This document shows, piece by piece, positions 20,999 to 33,120 of a stretch of DNA of 64,000 nucleotides; position 1 is the stretch's first letter, and every line of letters begins with the position of its first letter. The stretch is from Hygrophila difformis (taxonomy: Eukaryota; Streptophyta; Magnoliopsida; Lamiales; Acanthaceae). The notes below the pieces were generated by a model. It worked only from the letters and a program-made list of their open reading frames with translations, did not search any database and was not told the DNA's origin. The stretch covers positions 22,368,057-22,432,056 of the forward strand of contig JAOANR010000002.1 in NCBI GenBank assembly GCA_030278955.1, given 5' to 3'. The position numbers and the translations under genes were made by a program.

Positions 20999-23631
20999 TG
21001 TAACACCCCGGTTTTATGTCACCCAGGTCGGGATGTCACCGCCACACCTCCTTAGCAAGACACGGTTTCTCCGAGCTTGCTAAAGAGATGCAAGGCTATG
21101 GTTTTTCAGAATTTAAAACATTCAAACAGTCCATTTATATATAATTTAAAAATAATACATCAAAGTTGCAGCGGAAAAATAATATTTACATATATGTATC
21201 GCAGCGGAATTTAAATATAGGGCCAACATGGCCAGAATACGGGTTAAACAGGCCCGTTCATGCAATTTCTAGTCTAACGTAACATTTAAAAATAAAGTAT
21301 TTCCCCAAAATTCCCATGATGCATATGATGATGCATATTCTTCAGCTCTGAAAGAAACAGGGGAAAAATATGGTTTGGTCAGCAAAAACTTGCTGGGTAA
21401 GTTAACACAGACATGATTATGAGGTTTCAAAGCCTTTAATTAGATTTAATGAAAACATGTGCATAATTTAAACAATTCATGTAATCGCATAATTTAGAAG
21501 ACATGGATTCATAAGATCATCAATATAGCTTGCAACGTAATTAAATAAGTTGTCATAAATTTAAAAACACAAATTATCAAGGACTTAGTTGGATTCCTTT
21601 ATCGATGTCTCGTTTCGATTCTTTTACAGATCACCACCGCTAGGGCTCTTATGTCCGCCAGCCTTACGCCTGGGCTCTTATGTCCACAGGTATCATGGTC
21701 GATCTTTTAATTAGAGTTAATTCGTCCGCTAGCCATACGATCAGTGTTTCGCTAGGGCTCTTACGTTAACCTAGACATACACTTGGGCTCTTATGTCCCA
21801 AGCCGCAGAGAACATTGACAGTATCTAGCTTAGTCATAACCCGCAATATTTTAATCTTCTCGTTTTGTGTATCGTATTTCAAAGTATTTCTATCCATTTC
21901 AACCTCAAAGGCTAATTTCACCGTTTCAACAAGATTTCAAGTTTTGACTCGGTCGACCACAGTTTACTCTAAAATTCTTCTAAAATCAGATTTAATTTCA
22001 AAATTCTGAAATTTCACGACTGACACCAAAACGTCGAGATCTACAACTTTCGTGTTTTAACTTTTTCAATTCGAGATACCGAAACAGGTCAACAACGTCA
22101 ATTTTCGTCAGATCAAAAATCTGTCCGCGTTTTCACACAGCAGTTTAAAAGTTTCAAGATCTACCATAGCAAATGAACTCTAAATTTGATGAAATTTTAC
22201 AGAGATCATCTTAGGACAATTATCTACAAGTTTCATGTTCGGCTAAAGATCTAATTCGGCCTAGAACCCTAGTCAAAAACGTCAGCAAGTTCTCATCTAT
22301 GTTCTGTCCAGTTTTCAAGATCCGATTTTAAACCAGTTCGGTTTGGGGTGGATTTCATATATCAAATCATCACGAAAAATTCTGAAATTTTACGGAGGTA
22401 TTCATAACATATAGATCTACAACTCTTATGTTCAACGCCAAGCCTAGATCGGTCTAGATCTAAGGTAGAAATCACCAACAAGTTCGAATAAAGAATCTAT
22501 CATCGTTTCAAGATCTAAATCTAAAGCAGGCTCGTTTACGATCGTTTTCGGATATCGAAACACGATGAAAAATTATGAAATTTTTACAAGAGCTAGATCA
22601 GGATCTTAGGAATGTTTTTCGTGTTTTAAGTTTTCTCGTTTGAACGTTTTAAGGGGTCCGAATAAATTCAATAAAAGCGTTGCGCCGGTGTAGATAGATT
22701 TTAGGTAGGGTTCCATTAGATCTATATGTTCGAATCTTTTAACAACCCAAAACCAAAGTAAGCGTTAACTTACCGATTGTTGAGCGTCCGGGATCGTCGA
22801 TTCGGAGGCGTGGCTTCCAGTCCTCCGTGTATCCTCCCCGTTTGTCGGGTTCTTCGCTCTCGATCCGAATCGGGGGTTTGGAATAGAAAAAGATCGAATT
22901 TAGGATTCGTTTTCGAATCACATATGAAAAAGAATGGATCAAAGCTTACCACAGCCGCGGGGGTCTCCCAAATTCGTCCAAGATTCAGCCTTTGCATGCC
23001 TTCGTTCCTCCGACGACTCCGGGATTTAGGGTTTCGAAAGTTGTAGGGTTTTGTAAAATTGTTCGGGGCTTCCAAGGGGGTTTATTTATAGATAGCTAAG
23101 ACCTAGGGCATCCAAGATCTGACCCTAAGAGTCTAGAGTCGAAGATGTTCAACCGAAAGTCGAAAAATCCGGATTCGGGCGAGAGATTCACGCAACGGGC
23201 GAATCTGTCGCTTGGCGCGGCCGTGGCGCGCCCTTCCCCTTGTGACCGCGCGGCCACCGCGCCGAACTCGCCTGGGCTTCGGTCCGGGCGGGTCGTGCGA
23301 TCCGTCGTGCTTTTCCTCCTCTCTTTCGGACTTCTATCCTTCTATGCTCCCGTTTTATGATCTTCGGGGTATCTTCGGGTTCCGATTTCCTATCTTAATT
23401 TTATTCGGATCTAAATTTATATTTGGACTCGAGTTATTGAGTCTATCGGTGTCGGGTCCCCGTGTAACCATTTATTCGATTAAATTGTCTTCGGCTTCCC
23501 GGGTTCTCAGAATTTTGTTTCCTTTTTAATTTAAATTCCATTTCTCATTTCCTCTACATTTATTTCTTTATTTATTATATTTATTTTATTTGTTGTATTT
23601 ATTTTAGTTTGGAAAATTTCCGGGTATTACA
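20999..23631 (-). repeat. A-family LTR, second copy in A2 (2633 bp)
   Basis: Nearly the same as the 16334-18965 LTR over its full length, with minus-strand TATA near 23082-23090. The PBS lies directly left of it, so it is the 5' LTR of the gag unit. Confidence 0.9.
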
Positions 23632-23907
23632 GTCTACCCTCCTTAAGAATCAACTTCGTCCTCGAAGTTGTGTTTCGGCTCTTCTCGTGCCAAAGTCTTT
23701 TTGTTGTTTTATTATTTTGCGACTGAACTTAGAATTAAAACTTCTAAGCTGCCTACGTACCCTGTGAAGGGATCAAACCATAACGTAGTTCAAAAAAACT
23801 TGAATGTGTTTATTTATGATTTAGGATACATGATATCGAGTCGAACTCCAAAAATAAATTATTACGGGGTATCACATCCTCTCCCCCTTAGGACTTCAGT
23901 TATGTCC
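23632..23907 (-). repeat. Truncated duplicate of the A-family internal region
   Basis: Copies 18966-19241 (PPT complement, conserved AACTTCGTCCTCGAAGTT palindrome, CTGCCTACGTACCC) and breaks at GTTATGTCC, where copia integrase begins. It is the scar of the lost partner unit. Confidence 0.85.
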
Positions 23908-24603
23908 AGAATTCTTTGGGCATCTTCTTGCTTTTCAGCACGACCGAACCATATCTAGGATGGTCCTATTCTTCCTTTCAGCTACTCCATTTTGTTGGGG
24001 CCAGTATGGTGCTGTCAGAAATCTTCTTATGCCTTCTCGTTCACAGTACTCTCGGAAGGCTGTCGAGTTGTATTCGCCTCCTCTATCGGATCGAATTGCT
24101 TTGATGGATCTGCCAGTTTCTTTTTCAACACTCGCCTTGAATAATTTGAACACCTTGAATGCCTCGAATTTTTCCTTCAGCAAATAGACCCACGTCCTTC
24201 GAGAGAAATCATCGATGAAAGAGATGAAGAATCTCTTTCCGCTGAAAGATTCGGGAGTAATTGGTCCACATATGTCGGTGTGGATCAGCTCAAGCGGATG
24301 CCTCGCTTCATATTCGGCCTTCTTTTGAAATGAGGCTCTTGTTTGCTTCCCGAGTACACAATGTTCACAAAATTCTCCTCCAAAATCCATGCTAGGCAGT
24401 CCTTTCACCATCTTCGTCTTCACTAACTTTTTCAAACCATCATAGTGTATGTGGCCAAAGCGGTGATGCCATAACGACGCTTTATCTTCTTCTTTGACTT
24501 GTAAGCATTTCCCTTGCAAGCTTCTCAGGTACACCTTGTACATCCGATTTCTCTCCATTTCAACTCGAGCTATCAGACGTCCTTGCTTGTCTTTCAGGTG
24601 CAG
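23908..24603 (-). pseudogene. Copia integrase, C-terminally truncated
   Basis: Zinc-binding HHCC region (LWHHRFGH...CEHCVLGK) followed by the rve core with all three catalytic acids: HTDICGPI, IRSDRGGEY and NGVAERKNRT. After MVRS a one-base frame change leads to LKSKKMPKEFW, where the sequence stops at the A2 junction. The C-terminal integrase domain and first half of RT are deleted. Confidence 0.9.
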
Positions 24604-25290
24604 CTACTGATCTTTTAGAAAAGTTGAGTAACCTTTCTCTGCGAGCTGGCCAAGACTCAAGATGTTGTTTTTGAGGTCTGGGACATAGTAGACATCTTGG
24701 ATTGTCCCCATCAAGCCATCATTCTGTGTGAAACATATCGTACCACGGCCTTTGACTTGCACTTTTGATGCATTTCCAAATGATACATGACCATTGTCAA
24801 CTTTCTGCATTTCTTTGAATAGATGCTCATCATAGCACATGTGGTTGCTTGCTCCAGAATCGAGGTACCAGGATGTGTCATTGTTGACATCATTGTGAGC
24901 CATCATGAGAACACCACCATGTGCTTTGTCTTCCACGACTAGGTTGGTTGTCTCTTCCACTCGTTTGTTGGCCCGACACTCTTTCGCAAAGTGTCCCATC
25001 TTGCCACAGTTGTAACAGCCCTCGTTGTTGCAGTCTTCGGCATGGTGACCATACTTGTGGCACTTTTGGCATTTGACGTGGGAATAATTTGATCGGCCGC
25101 CTCTTCCTCGAGCGCGTCCTCTTCCACGCCAATTTGCTTGACTTCCTTGAAATTTGTCCCTATGGTATCCTTCATAATTATTGCCTTGGATACCACGACC
25201 GTGTCCACGATTTCCACGGTCATATCCTCTCCCCCGAAAGTTTCGAGTGTAGAGAGCCTTCTCATCTTTAATTGACGCCTTGGTTTGGAG
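24604..25290 (-). pseudogene. Copia zinc-knuckle and protease region
   Basis: Arg/Gly-rich stretch (GRGYDRGNRGRGRG), two CCHC knuckles (CQKCHKYGHHAEDC and CYNCGKMGHFAKEC) and aspartic protease motif WYLDSGASNHMC, then VYYVPDLKNNILSLGQL. Reading frames shift between 25290 and 24940, and a stop ends the protease part near 24604. This would be one polyprotein with flanking gag and integrase in an active copy. Confidence 0.85.
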
Positions 25291-25926
25291 TGCCTAGTCG
25301 AGTGACTCCTCTTTCTTTTTCTTTTTCCTTTGTTCATGTGCTTCGAGAGATCCAGCGAGCTCTTCAACAGTGAGCACTTTGAGGTCTTTCGATTCTTCAA
25401 TCGCGCACACAACATTTTCGAAATCATTAGTTAATGATCTCAAAATTTTCTGCACAATTCTGGCATCGGACAATTCTTCTCCGTTCCGATTGAGTTGGTT
25501 TGCCATGGTCTGGACACGTGTGATGTAGTCGGACACGTTTTCTGACTCCTTCATTTTCATGCTTTCAAGCTCTCCACGAAGGGTTTGGAGACGCACTTGC
25601 TTTACCCGGTCGACTCCTTTGAATGATTTTTCAAGGATGTCCCACGCTTCTTTTGAGGTGGTGGCACCGGATATTTTTTCGAAGCCTGATTCGTCAACGG
25701 CTCGGAATAACATGTACAGGGCTCCACTATCTTTGGACCGCGGATCTTTCAATGCTTTTTGTTCAGCTGCAGTCAATTTTCCGGTATTTTCTGGTTCTAC
25801 AAAACCATTTTGAACCACGTCCCATGCATCTTGAGCTCCGAGAAGGGCTTTCATTTGAATATTCCATTTCTCGTAATTTGCTTTCGCAAGCTGCGGCAGT
25901 GATATTTGTCCCGTAATATTTGCCAT
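25291..25926 (-). pseudogene. gag: Copia Gag (UBN2-type)
   Basis: Starts MANITGQISLPQLAKANYEKW, the usual copia Gag opening, and continues through ALYMLFRAVDESGFEKISG, AWDILEKSF, RLQTLRGELESMKMKE and LRSLTNDFENVVCAIEE to a Lys-rich end. A TAG near 25292 interrupts the reading into the knuckle region. The upstream Met at 25950 is possible, but the 25926 start matches the family better. Confidence 0.85.
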
Positions 25927-26518
25927 TCCTGTATAATTTTTTTTAAACAAATATGTATATATATATATATTTATATATTATAATATATATATTTTGGCAC
26001 TTAGTCACCAACTCCACCAACTGTATAATAAATATACAGTATAAATTTGTCTACCAAGTTTGGTGATTTTTAATAAATTTTCAACCACCTGCTGCTTCAC
26101 TTTAATGCTTCTTTCCTGGACTTCCTTTTTTCTTCTCAAATCATAAATGAGGTCTTGCACGGCAGGGACTTTCTTTTTTCTTTCAAATCATGAATGAGGT
26201 CACCCATGGCAGGGACTCGGCAGGGGGGTGATTGATCGGCGATCGACGTATAGGTCTGGAGTTTGAATTTAGGTGCTGGAGTGGTCAGAAACCAGCGAGG
26301 GATGTCGGGGCGGCAGACCGACGAGAGGGCGATTGCAAGGGACCTGTGTGGAGACTGTGGCAGCGAGCGTCTGAAGCAGCTTTGGTGGTCTTCAGCTGGT
26401 GGCGAGCAACAGCTTGAGAACTGGACGGATGAGCACCGGAGATCTGGGCTGTAGTCTTAGAACGGGCAGGTACGCCCAATTTTTTCAATTATCTAGGCTC
26501 TGAGTTTGGATTCACTCA

Positions 26519-26531
26519 GGCTCTGATACCA
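26519..26531 (-). other. Primer binding site, initiator tRNA-Met (copia)
   Basis: On the minus strand, TGGTATCAGAGCC follows the 5' LTR after three bases. Confidence 0.9.
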
Positions 26532-26534
26532 ATT

Positions 26535-26848
26535 TGTAGATTTTGATATCTCACACACACAAGACACTTTACACTTTTGTATCTAAAAGGATAATCAAAA
26601 GCGGAGAGTTATTTAGCTAAAGCTTGCTTTACATTTCTTGCTTTGTTTCGCTCTGAGAATTACAACAATCGAAGAACCTATTTATAGAAATGAAAACATA
26701 CATCAGACAATGAACATATGCTAAACTGTTCTTATGAAGGCTTTAATACTTTCGGCGCCGTAGATGAGAATTCAACTCGGATGGCTTTATTGTTACTTTG
26801 ATGGCTTCAACAAATACGGCATTTGACGTTTATGCCGTTTTTCCAACA
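26535..26848 (-). repeat. 5' LTR of the copia element
   Basis: 314 bp partner of 14997-15310, followed by target duplication ATTTC at 26849-26853. Confidence 0.92.
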
Positions 26849-29296
26849 ATTTCTCCCTTGTCGAGGGACAATTGATAATGCGGTCACACTTCAGGAAACC
26901 CTTGGGCACCTGTTGGATCGGAATTCACACGTAAAGGTTATTGTTCTAAAGATTCATATTAAAAAGGCGTATGACTCTGTACGTTAGGATTTGCTACAAC
27001 TGTACTTACAAGAGATGGGTTTCAGACATGTTTATCCACCTCATTATGTAGTGTGTCTCGTCACCATCTTACTCCATTCTTTGGAATGGGCAGCAGCTTG
27101 TGAAATTCAAACTTTGCAAGTGTGTTTGCCAAGGTGGGCAGCAGCTTGTGAAATTCAAACTTTGCAAGTGTGTTTTCCAAGGTGGTACGCTATCGCCATA
27201 TCTATTCTTGCTGGTTATAGAGAAGCTCTCTCTCCTCGTCCAGAAGCTTGTGGAACTTAATTGTTGGGTGACTGTTCGACTCGGTGCTGAAGGGGTTGGG
27301 ATATCTCACCTCTTTTATGCAGACCGTCTCATCTTGTGCACCATAATTGAGCATAATAGTATTCAAAGGTTGCCCAGACGCTTAACATGTTTGCTGCTCA
27401 ATCGGGCCTTAAACACAATTCGCAAAAGTCGCCGGTTACATCCTATCTCGTGTCTCATTGGAGGATAAAGTTGAGATTTTATCTATCCTTAATATGCATG
27501 TGGTTGAGTATTTTGTTTCCTATTTGGGATTTCCCATGCTTATGAAGCGTCAACTTAGTCGAATGATTTTTTTCTGCGTAAGATTGCCGCTTGGAGGGGT
27601 GGGCTACTAAGTTGCTGAATAAGGCTGACCGCCTTACCCTGTATTGTTTCATCTTGGCTGCGATCCCCTCATATATCATGCAGCTTCATTGGTTGTCGAA
27701 GCCGATTTGGAATACCTTTGATAAAAAGATCAATAAGTTCTAATGGAAAGACCATAGTGGTAAGAGGTTACTCTTGTAAGTGGAACAAGGCGGTGTCCCC
27801 GCAATCCATTGGTGGCTTGGGCCGGCGACGCACTCCCCTCATGAATATTTTCTTGCTCGAGAAACTTCTCTGAAGCCTTCTTCAGTCGCCGGAAAAGATT
27901 TAGGTCCAAATGGTTTAGGCGGATTTCTCCATTACTGTCTCAACTTCTATGCATTTTGGAGCAAAACACTTAAATTATTGAGTATCATTGACAAGGTCCT
28001 CCCCCCCTTGAATGACGGTTTTGTGCTTCGATTGGGCAGTGGCGAGGTTTCCCTATGGTTCCCTCGTTGGTGGGATCAAACTCGACTTGGGCTCGGCTCC
28101 CTTTCATTGCCACTTAAGACCTTCAGCTGATAGGGAGGGATGTTATCATTGATGAAATATGGTGCTGGGATATCATTAACTGTGTTGTTCCAGTTGAGAT
28201 TCTTCAGGCCATTTGTGCATCGTCTCCTCCATTTCTTCATGATGTGGTTCCTGATCTGTGGGTTTGGATGGAACCTCCTCTGGTAAGTACTCTGTTCGAA
28301 CTTTCTATCAATTCCTTTGTCGGGGACCCGGAATGCTGGTGGTGGATGGAAGTGGATGTGGCGGGTTGGGATCCCTAAAAACTTGGTATGCTCATGTAGT
28401 TGGTCGATCATGATTCTCTTTCGGTCAATCAAGTGAGATGGATGCGGTGGATGGCTTCTTCCCCGCTATGCATCCTTTATGGCATGGATGTAGTTGTGCC
28501 ACTGCCTATTTTATTGTTCTTGGGCTCGACAAGTGTGGACAACCATCATGGTCATGGATCCGACTGATTGCTCTCATATTCCAAAAGCTAATATTCAGAT
28601 GTTTGTTCAGGGGATGTTTAAACATTATGGGAAGGTATTTGTGGTTGCTTTGTGAGCGGTGTGGCTGGAGCAGAACGCATGGCTCTACAAAGGGTTACTA
28701 AACCAAATTGAGTACTCATTCGCGACATTTGCAGGCTTGTGATGGAGGTGAAAGCTGCTCACCCGTGGAATACACTAGCTTGTACTTTCTTCCAACTGGT
28801 ATGTTGGAATCAATTGGGTTTTCGTGATGTCATTCTCAATGTTGATGACAGCTCGTTAGGAAATCGGGGCCGGGTGGGTTTTAGATTTGTTGTGCGCAAT
28901 GATGATGGGCATTGGCATGGGGGAGGATGTGGGATTTTGGCATGGCTTCTAATACCTTTGTGGAGCTTGGTGGCCTCATTTTTGGCCTAGAGTTTGTGAT
29001 TACAATGGGATTCCGCTGTGTTTTTATTACACGGTTTCGATGGCCGTGATAACTATGCTTGATAATACAGATCATTTTCACCCATTGCTTCATTGCTTGC
29101 AACAGTTAGACAATTGTGCAGCTCCCTGGACATTTGCAAAATTCAACATGTGCTTCAGGAAGGGAATAGAGTTGCGGGATCCTCTTACGAAACATGGTGC
29201 CTCTTTGGAAGAGTTCACCACTTGGGCTTTTCCTCTAGAGTTTGTGAGCAGTGATTTGGTGGCGGATGCTTCATGCGTGTGGTTTCCAAGAGATTA
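26849..29296 (+). pseudogene. L1-type LINE, RT palm to RNase H
   Basis: Resumes after copia: RGTIDNAVTLQETLG, KIHIKKAYDSV and DLLQLYLQEMGF (RT fingers/palm), then GGTLSPYLFLLVIEKLSLLVQ and HLFYADRLIL, where the catalytic pair is Asp-Arg rather than Asp-Asp. A 48-bp in-frame tandem duplication lies at 27088-27183. Later pieces (GFVLRLGSGEVSLWFPRWW; WNQLGFRDVILNVDDSSLGN; EGNRVADPLTKHGASLEE) match the thumb/zinc region and the C-terminal RNase H found in plant L1 elements. Many frameshifts and stops; ends near 29296. Clearly dead. Confidence 0.8.
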
Positions 29297-29396
29297 ATCT
29301 CTTGCATTAGTTTTCTTTGTTTTTGTTCGACTCTATCTTCGTTTTATTTTGTTGTATTTCCTCTTTATTCTCTAACTTCGGCTTAGCAAAAAACTA

Positions 29397-29587
29397 CTCC
29401 CTCCGTCCCATTTGAGATGTCACAATTCTTTTCGGCACGGTATTTTAGGTAGAATGAGTTAAAGTGGATAAATAGTTGATGTGATGGTTGTTTGAAGAAG
29501 TAAAACTTTTCTAAATAAGAAAATGTGACAATTGAAATGGGACGGACCAAAATGGAAAATGAGACATTTGAAAGGGGACGGAGGAAG
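29397..29587. mobile_element. Stowaway-like MITE (191 bp)
   Basis: Begins CTCCCTCCGTCCCATTTGAG and ends GGGGACGGAGGAAG, flanked by TA on both sides (29395-29396 and 29588-29589). Terminal sequence and TA target are typical of Tc1/mariner Stowaway MITEs. Confidence 0.85.
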
Positions 29588-29589
29588 TA

Positions 29590-31046
29590 CTATTTTTAAA
29601 AAAGTTATATAAGAAAATGAGGAAAAACACAACTGAAACAAGCCAATTTGACAAGAAATAGAAAACACTCTTACAATAGTTTATTTCTAAAGAACTTTTG
29701 TGATGCATTTGACCATAAAACATCCCTTCATAAAGGACTCTAGCAAAAATGTAATACCCCATCTGCATGCATATTGAGGAATATAATGGTTTTCGATAGC
29801 ATTTCAAGACTAATTGAAATATATACGATTTAAAGGATTCAGAATATGATGTAATGACACTTGGAATTTGAAGACAGTTGTGCCTAATGTTCCAGATTTA
29901 GCTATATATATTAAGAAAAAAAAAAAAAAGAAAAAAAAAACAAGAAGAAGAAGAAGAAGAAAAGAAAATTTCGAAAGCTAGTAAAGAGCAAGCGTGCGTG
30001 AAACACAAAAGGAGGCAAACTACAAACCTGAATTTTATTTTGGTACCCCTCGATCATTTTCGTCGACCATAGGAAACAAGAAAGGTGAAAAGCGTATATT
30101 AAAACTTCCATTTCACTTATGCAGGACACTTCAAGTACATTCGTACAGTGTAAGGGATGATCAATGAGTGTAATAATAATAATAATAATCTATATAATAT
30201 ATAAAAATAATATCCCTTATGAACAGTAACCTATCAATTCTCTCTCATAAAATCCCCTTACGAACAGTAACCTACCTATATCCTCAATATTCATTTTTTG
30301 CACGCAATTCAATATACATTTTTAACATTAATAACACATTATTAACTAAAAATGTATATAAGTAAAAATAATAAAAGTTTGATATTTCAAAACTACAAGA
30401 TATGACGAATCTAACAAGATCCCACTTGACTATGTTTTTTCTTCTATAGATGTTGTATAGACATGAGTCAAAGTTGAATAATAAACAATAACCAAAGTCA
30501 ATCATTTTTCACTATCAAAAATGGAAGAAGTATATAAAAACATAATGCGCTTTCAAAATATAGAAGAACTAAATTTGAGCGAAAATTCACATTATAAAAC
30601 ATACTACCAAATATGTAGCAAAAACTTATGGGTTGATATTATATTTATTATTTAAATATAATTTCAATATTTGGTATTATATATTCTAAACAAATACTTT
30701 ATCAATTAAAATTATATTTAATACAAATTTTAATAATTCTTTATAAATTGATATTATATTCATCAATAGATAACAAATATTTGTATTAGATAGATTAATA
30801 AATTATATAAATGGTATAAGTTGATCAAACTATGCTTATACATCCCTTATTATGAAATTCGAGATGATGGTACATTCAATAATATTTTTTTGCATAATCA
30901 TTTCTAAATTTTAATCCACAAGAGTATTTTTTATATTTTCTAATTTAATTTGAAAATTTCTACATCTTTGTAAAATTTTTAATTTCTGAAGGTCTTTCAT
31001 TTGCATTTTTTTTCTTCTTTTAGACTATTGTTTGTAGTATAATAGT
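29590..31046. other. AT-rich DNA with a degraded MITE and simple repeats
   Basis: No gene seen. Contains A-rich and GAA tracts (29915-29970), an AAT run (about 30171-30191), a repeat of CCCTTAYGAACAGTAACCTA (about 30214-30275) and, at about 30290-30530, an end-degraded copy of the MITE family at 32580-32840 (shares ACGAATCTAACAAGATC and CACTTGAC). Confidence 0.6.
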
Positions 31047-31303
31047 CCATCTCTCCCATTGATATTGTTCAAAACTTTTGAACACGTAGTCTAATGCATT
31101 TGTTTAACAGTTAATATCTTAAAATGTGTAGAAATAAAAGTTCTATAAAATATAGTATATTCTAGAACTATGTGAAAACGAATCTAACAAAATCACACTT
31201 GACTATATTTTTATTATATAATTAGAACAAAAAATTAGGTCAAACTTATACAATGAACAATGTCAATAGTCAAAATGAGACATTACAAACGGGACGGAGG
31301 GAG
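31047..31303. mobile_element. Stowaway-like MITE, second family (about 257 bp)
   Basis: Right end GGGACGGAGGGAG followed by TA (31304-31305); left end is eroded. Interior shares ACGAATCTAACAAAATCACA with 30290-30530 and 32580-32840, so three copies of one family lie within about 2.6 kb. Confidence 0.65.
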
Positions 31304-31524
31304 TATTTTTTTAAGGCACTAAATTGTAATATATATAAATTATTGGTAGTGACACATTGTTTATTGCTTGGTTGTTGTACAAAGTATACATGCATTCATG
31401 TAATACTTAAAATTGTTTAAGGAGCTTGAGAAATGTACGTAATCGACATAATAAAGTTGAACAATTTTATTTATAAAATTCTATTTTTTTAGATATGTTT
31501 TTCACATTCCCACCCATTGGGCGG

Positions 31525-31526
<2 letters not shown>

Positions 31527-31610
<84 letters not shown>
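31527..31610. repeat. AAT microsatellite, about 28 units
   Basis: Uninterrupted (TAA)n tract of about 84 bp. Confidence 0.95.
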
Positions 31611-31612
<2 letters not shown>

Positions 31613-31676
31613 GGGGTTAAATTATAATTGAATAGGCAGACAAGCATTAAAATAAAGCAGTAAATCAGCACGTTGT

Positions 31677-33120
31677 CTAGGGTTGGATCGGTACGGCATA
31701 CCGAAAATTTTCACTCATACCGTTACCATACCGTAAATATCCGGTATATGAAAAATTGGTATACCGAAACATTCCGCATAAAAGTTCGGTATTATCAATA
31801 TACCAAAATAAAGTTATTTATAACAATGAACGAAAATTTTCATACAATAGTTTAAATTTAAATGCAATAAAAATAATTTCTAAAATAATGTAATTCGCAT
31901 AAAAGAAAACATCAATAGAGTTTTTTTAATTCTTTAAAGGTGATTGATGAACAAGAACTCATCTTCTTTTTCCAATCCTGATCTCGTGTGACCGTGAGGA
32001 TTAAGGAGTACTGGAGTAGAAACATTGGCCGTGAGCGTGAGGACCGTGAGTTTGAAATTTTGAATTAGGGTTTCGTTGATAACAAATAGAAAATTAATTT
32101 TAGGTTGTTTGAAATTAGGCTCGGGCCTTAACTAAATTATTTTTTGGGAGTTTAGTAATAAATATGTAATGTAATATATTTTTATTTTAAATATATGTAA
32201 TTATATATTATATAATAATTATGTATCGGTATTTCGGTATTTTCGATATATCGAATATCTTATATTTTGATACCGATACCATACCAAAAAAGTTCGGCAC
32301 GGCGATATAACGTACTAAAAATTTCGGTATACCATAAATTTCTGTATTTTCGATATTTTTCGGTATGGTATAAACGGTATACCGAGTTTTCGGGCTGGAC
32401 AATTTTGCCGAAAACTCGGTATACCGTTTATACCATACCGAAAAATGCCGAAAATACAGAAAATTATGGTATACCGAAATTTTTGGTACGGTATATTGTC
32501 GTGCCGAATATTTTTGGTATGGTATCGGTATCAGAATACAATATATTCGGTATACCGAAAATACCGAAATACCGATATACTTCCTCCGTTTTTTAAAGAT
32601 AGCTACGGACCCACTCAGCACGCAGTCCAATGCACATTTTAAACCATTAATAATTCAAATTCGGTACATGTAAAAATTCTAAAAGTTCGATATTTAAAAT
32701 CTACAAGACGAGACGAATCTAACAAGATCACACTTGACCATATTTTAACTTGTATAACCATGAGAAAACTTTAAGTCAAAGTATATAAGTGAACAGTACC
32801 CATTAGTCAACAGTAGCTAACAAAAAAAAAACGGACGGAGTATATTATAAAATATATAATTACATATTTTTAAAATAAAGAATATACTACATATTCATTA
32901 CTAAACCCAAAAAAAAAATCATAGTTAAGTCCCAAATCCAATTTTAAATAATCTAAATTAAGTTTATATTTATTATATAAAGCAAACCCTAATTCTAAAT
33001 TTCAATCTTATTTTAAATGATTACATTTATTTATTTAAGTTTGAAATTTAAATAGTATTTATTTATCCTAATTTAATCTAACATATATCTATAACTTTTA
33101 TTTTTTGTAATAGTTGTATC
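31677..33120. mobile_element. Two non-autonomous hAT derivatives forming a long inverted repeat
   Basis: 31677-31910 is closely similar to the left end of the hAT element at 35146-35400 (GGTTGGATCGGTACGG, then AATAATTTC and ACATCAATAG). From about 32040 to 32398 the sequence is mirrored by about 32413-33020, with a 14-base centre; both arms are full of GGTATACCGAA motifs. The right arm is interrupted by the MITE at 32580-32840. 33015-33100 also matches, inverted, 35480-35620 of the hAT element. So one derivative points left and a second, partial one points right. Confidence 0.65.
32580..32840. mobile_element. Stowaway-like MITE inside the inverted repeat (261 bp)
   Basis: Starts CTTCCTCCG, ends CGGACGGAG, with TA at both flanks (32578-32579 and 32841-32842). 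Best preserved of the three family members here. Confidence 0.8.

Larger units (their letters stand above)
16334..23907 (-). mobile_element. LTR element A2 (A family), rearranged LTR-gag-LTR-partial internal
   Basis: In plus orientation: LTR 16334-18965, internal region 18966-20998 with minus-strand gag and a tRNA-Met PBS (about 20982-20997), second LTR 20999-23631, then 276 bp (23632-23907) repeating the first part of the internal region. The left edge has CATTG (16329-16333) as the presumed target duplication; the right edge has none and breaks inside the element. This fits an LTR-internal-LTR-internal tandem from unequal recombination, followed by a deletion that also removed neighbouring copia pol. 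Like A1 it encodes only Gag. Confidence 0.85.
14997..26848 (-). mobile_element. Ty1/copia retrotransposon, split by element A2
   Basis: LTRs of 314 bp at both ends and target duplication ATTTC (14992-14996 and 26849-26853); inserted in the LINE. On the minus strand: 5' LTR 26535-26848, tRNA-Met PBS, gag, zinc knuckles, protease, integrase, then A2 (16334-23907), then the second half of RT, RNase H, polypurine tract and 3' LTR. The domain order (integrase before RT) defines copia. About 390 codons are missing between integrase and RT. By eye the two LTRs differ at about 12 positions. Confidence 0.92.

Noticed and set aside
32208..32630. Tyr-rich frames on both strands
   Set aside because: They mirror each other because they lie in the inverted repeat; not proteins.
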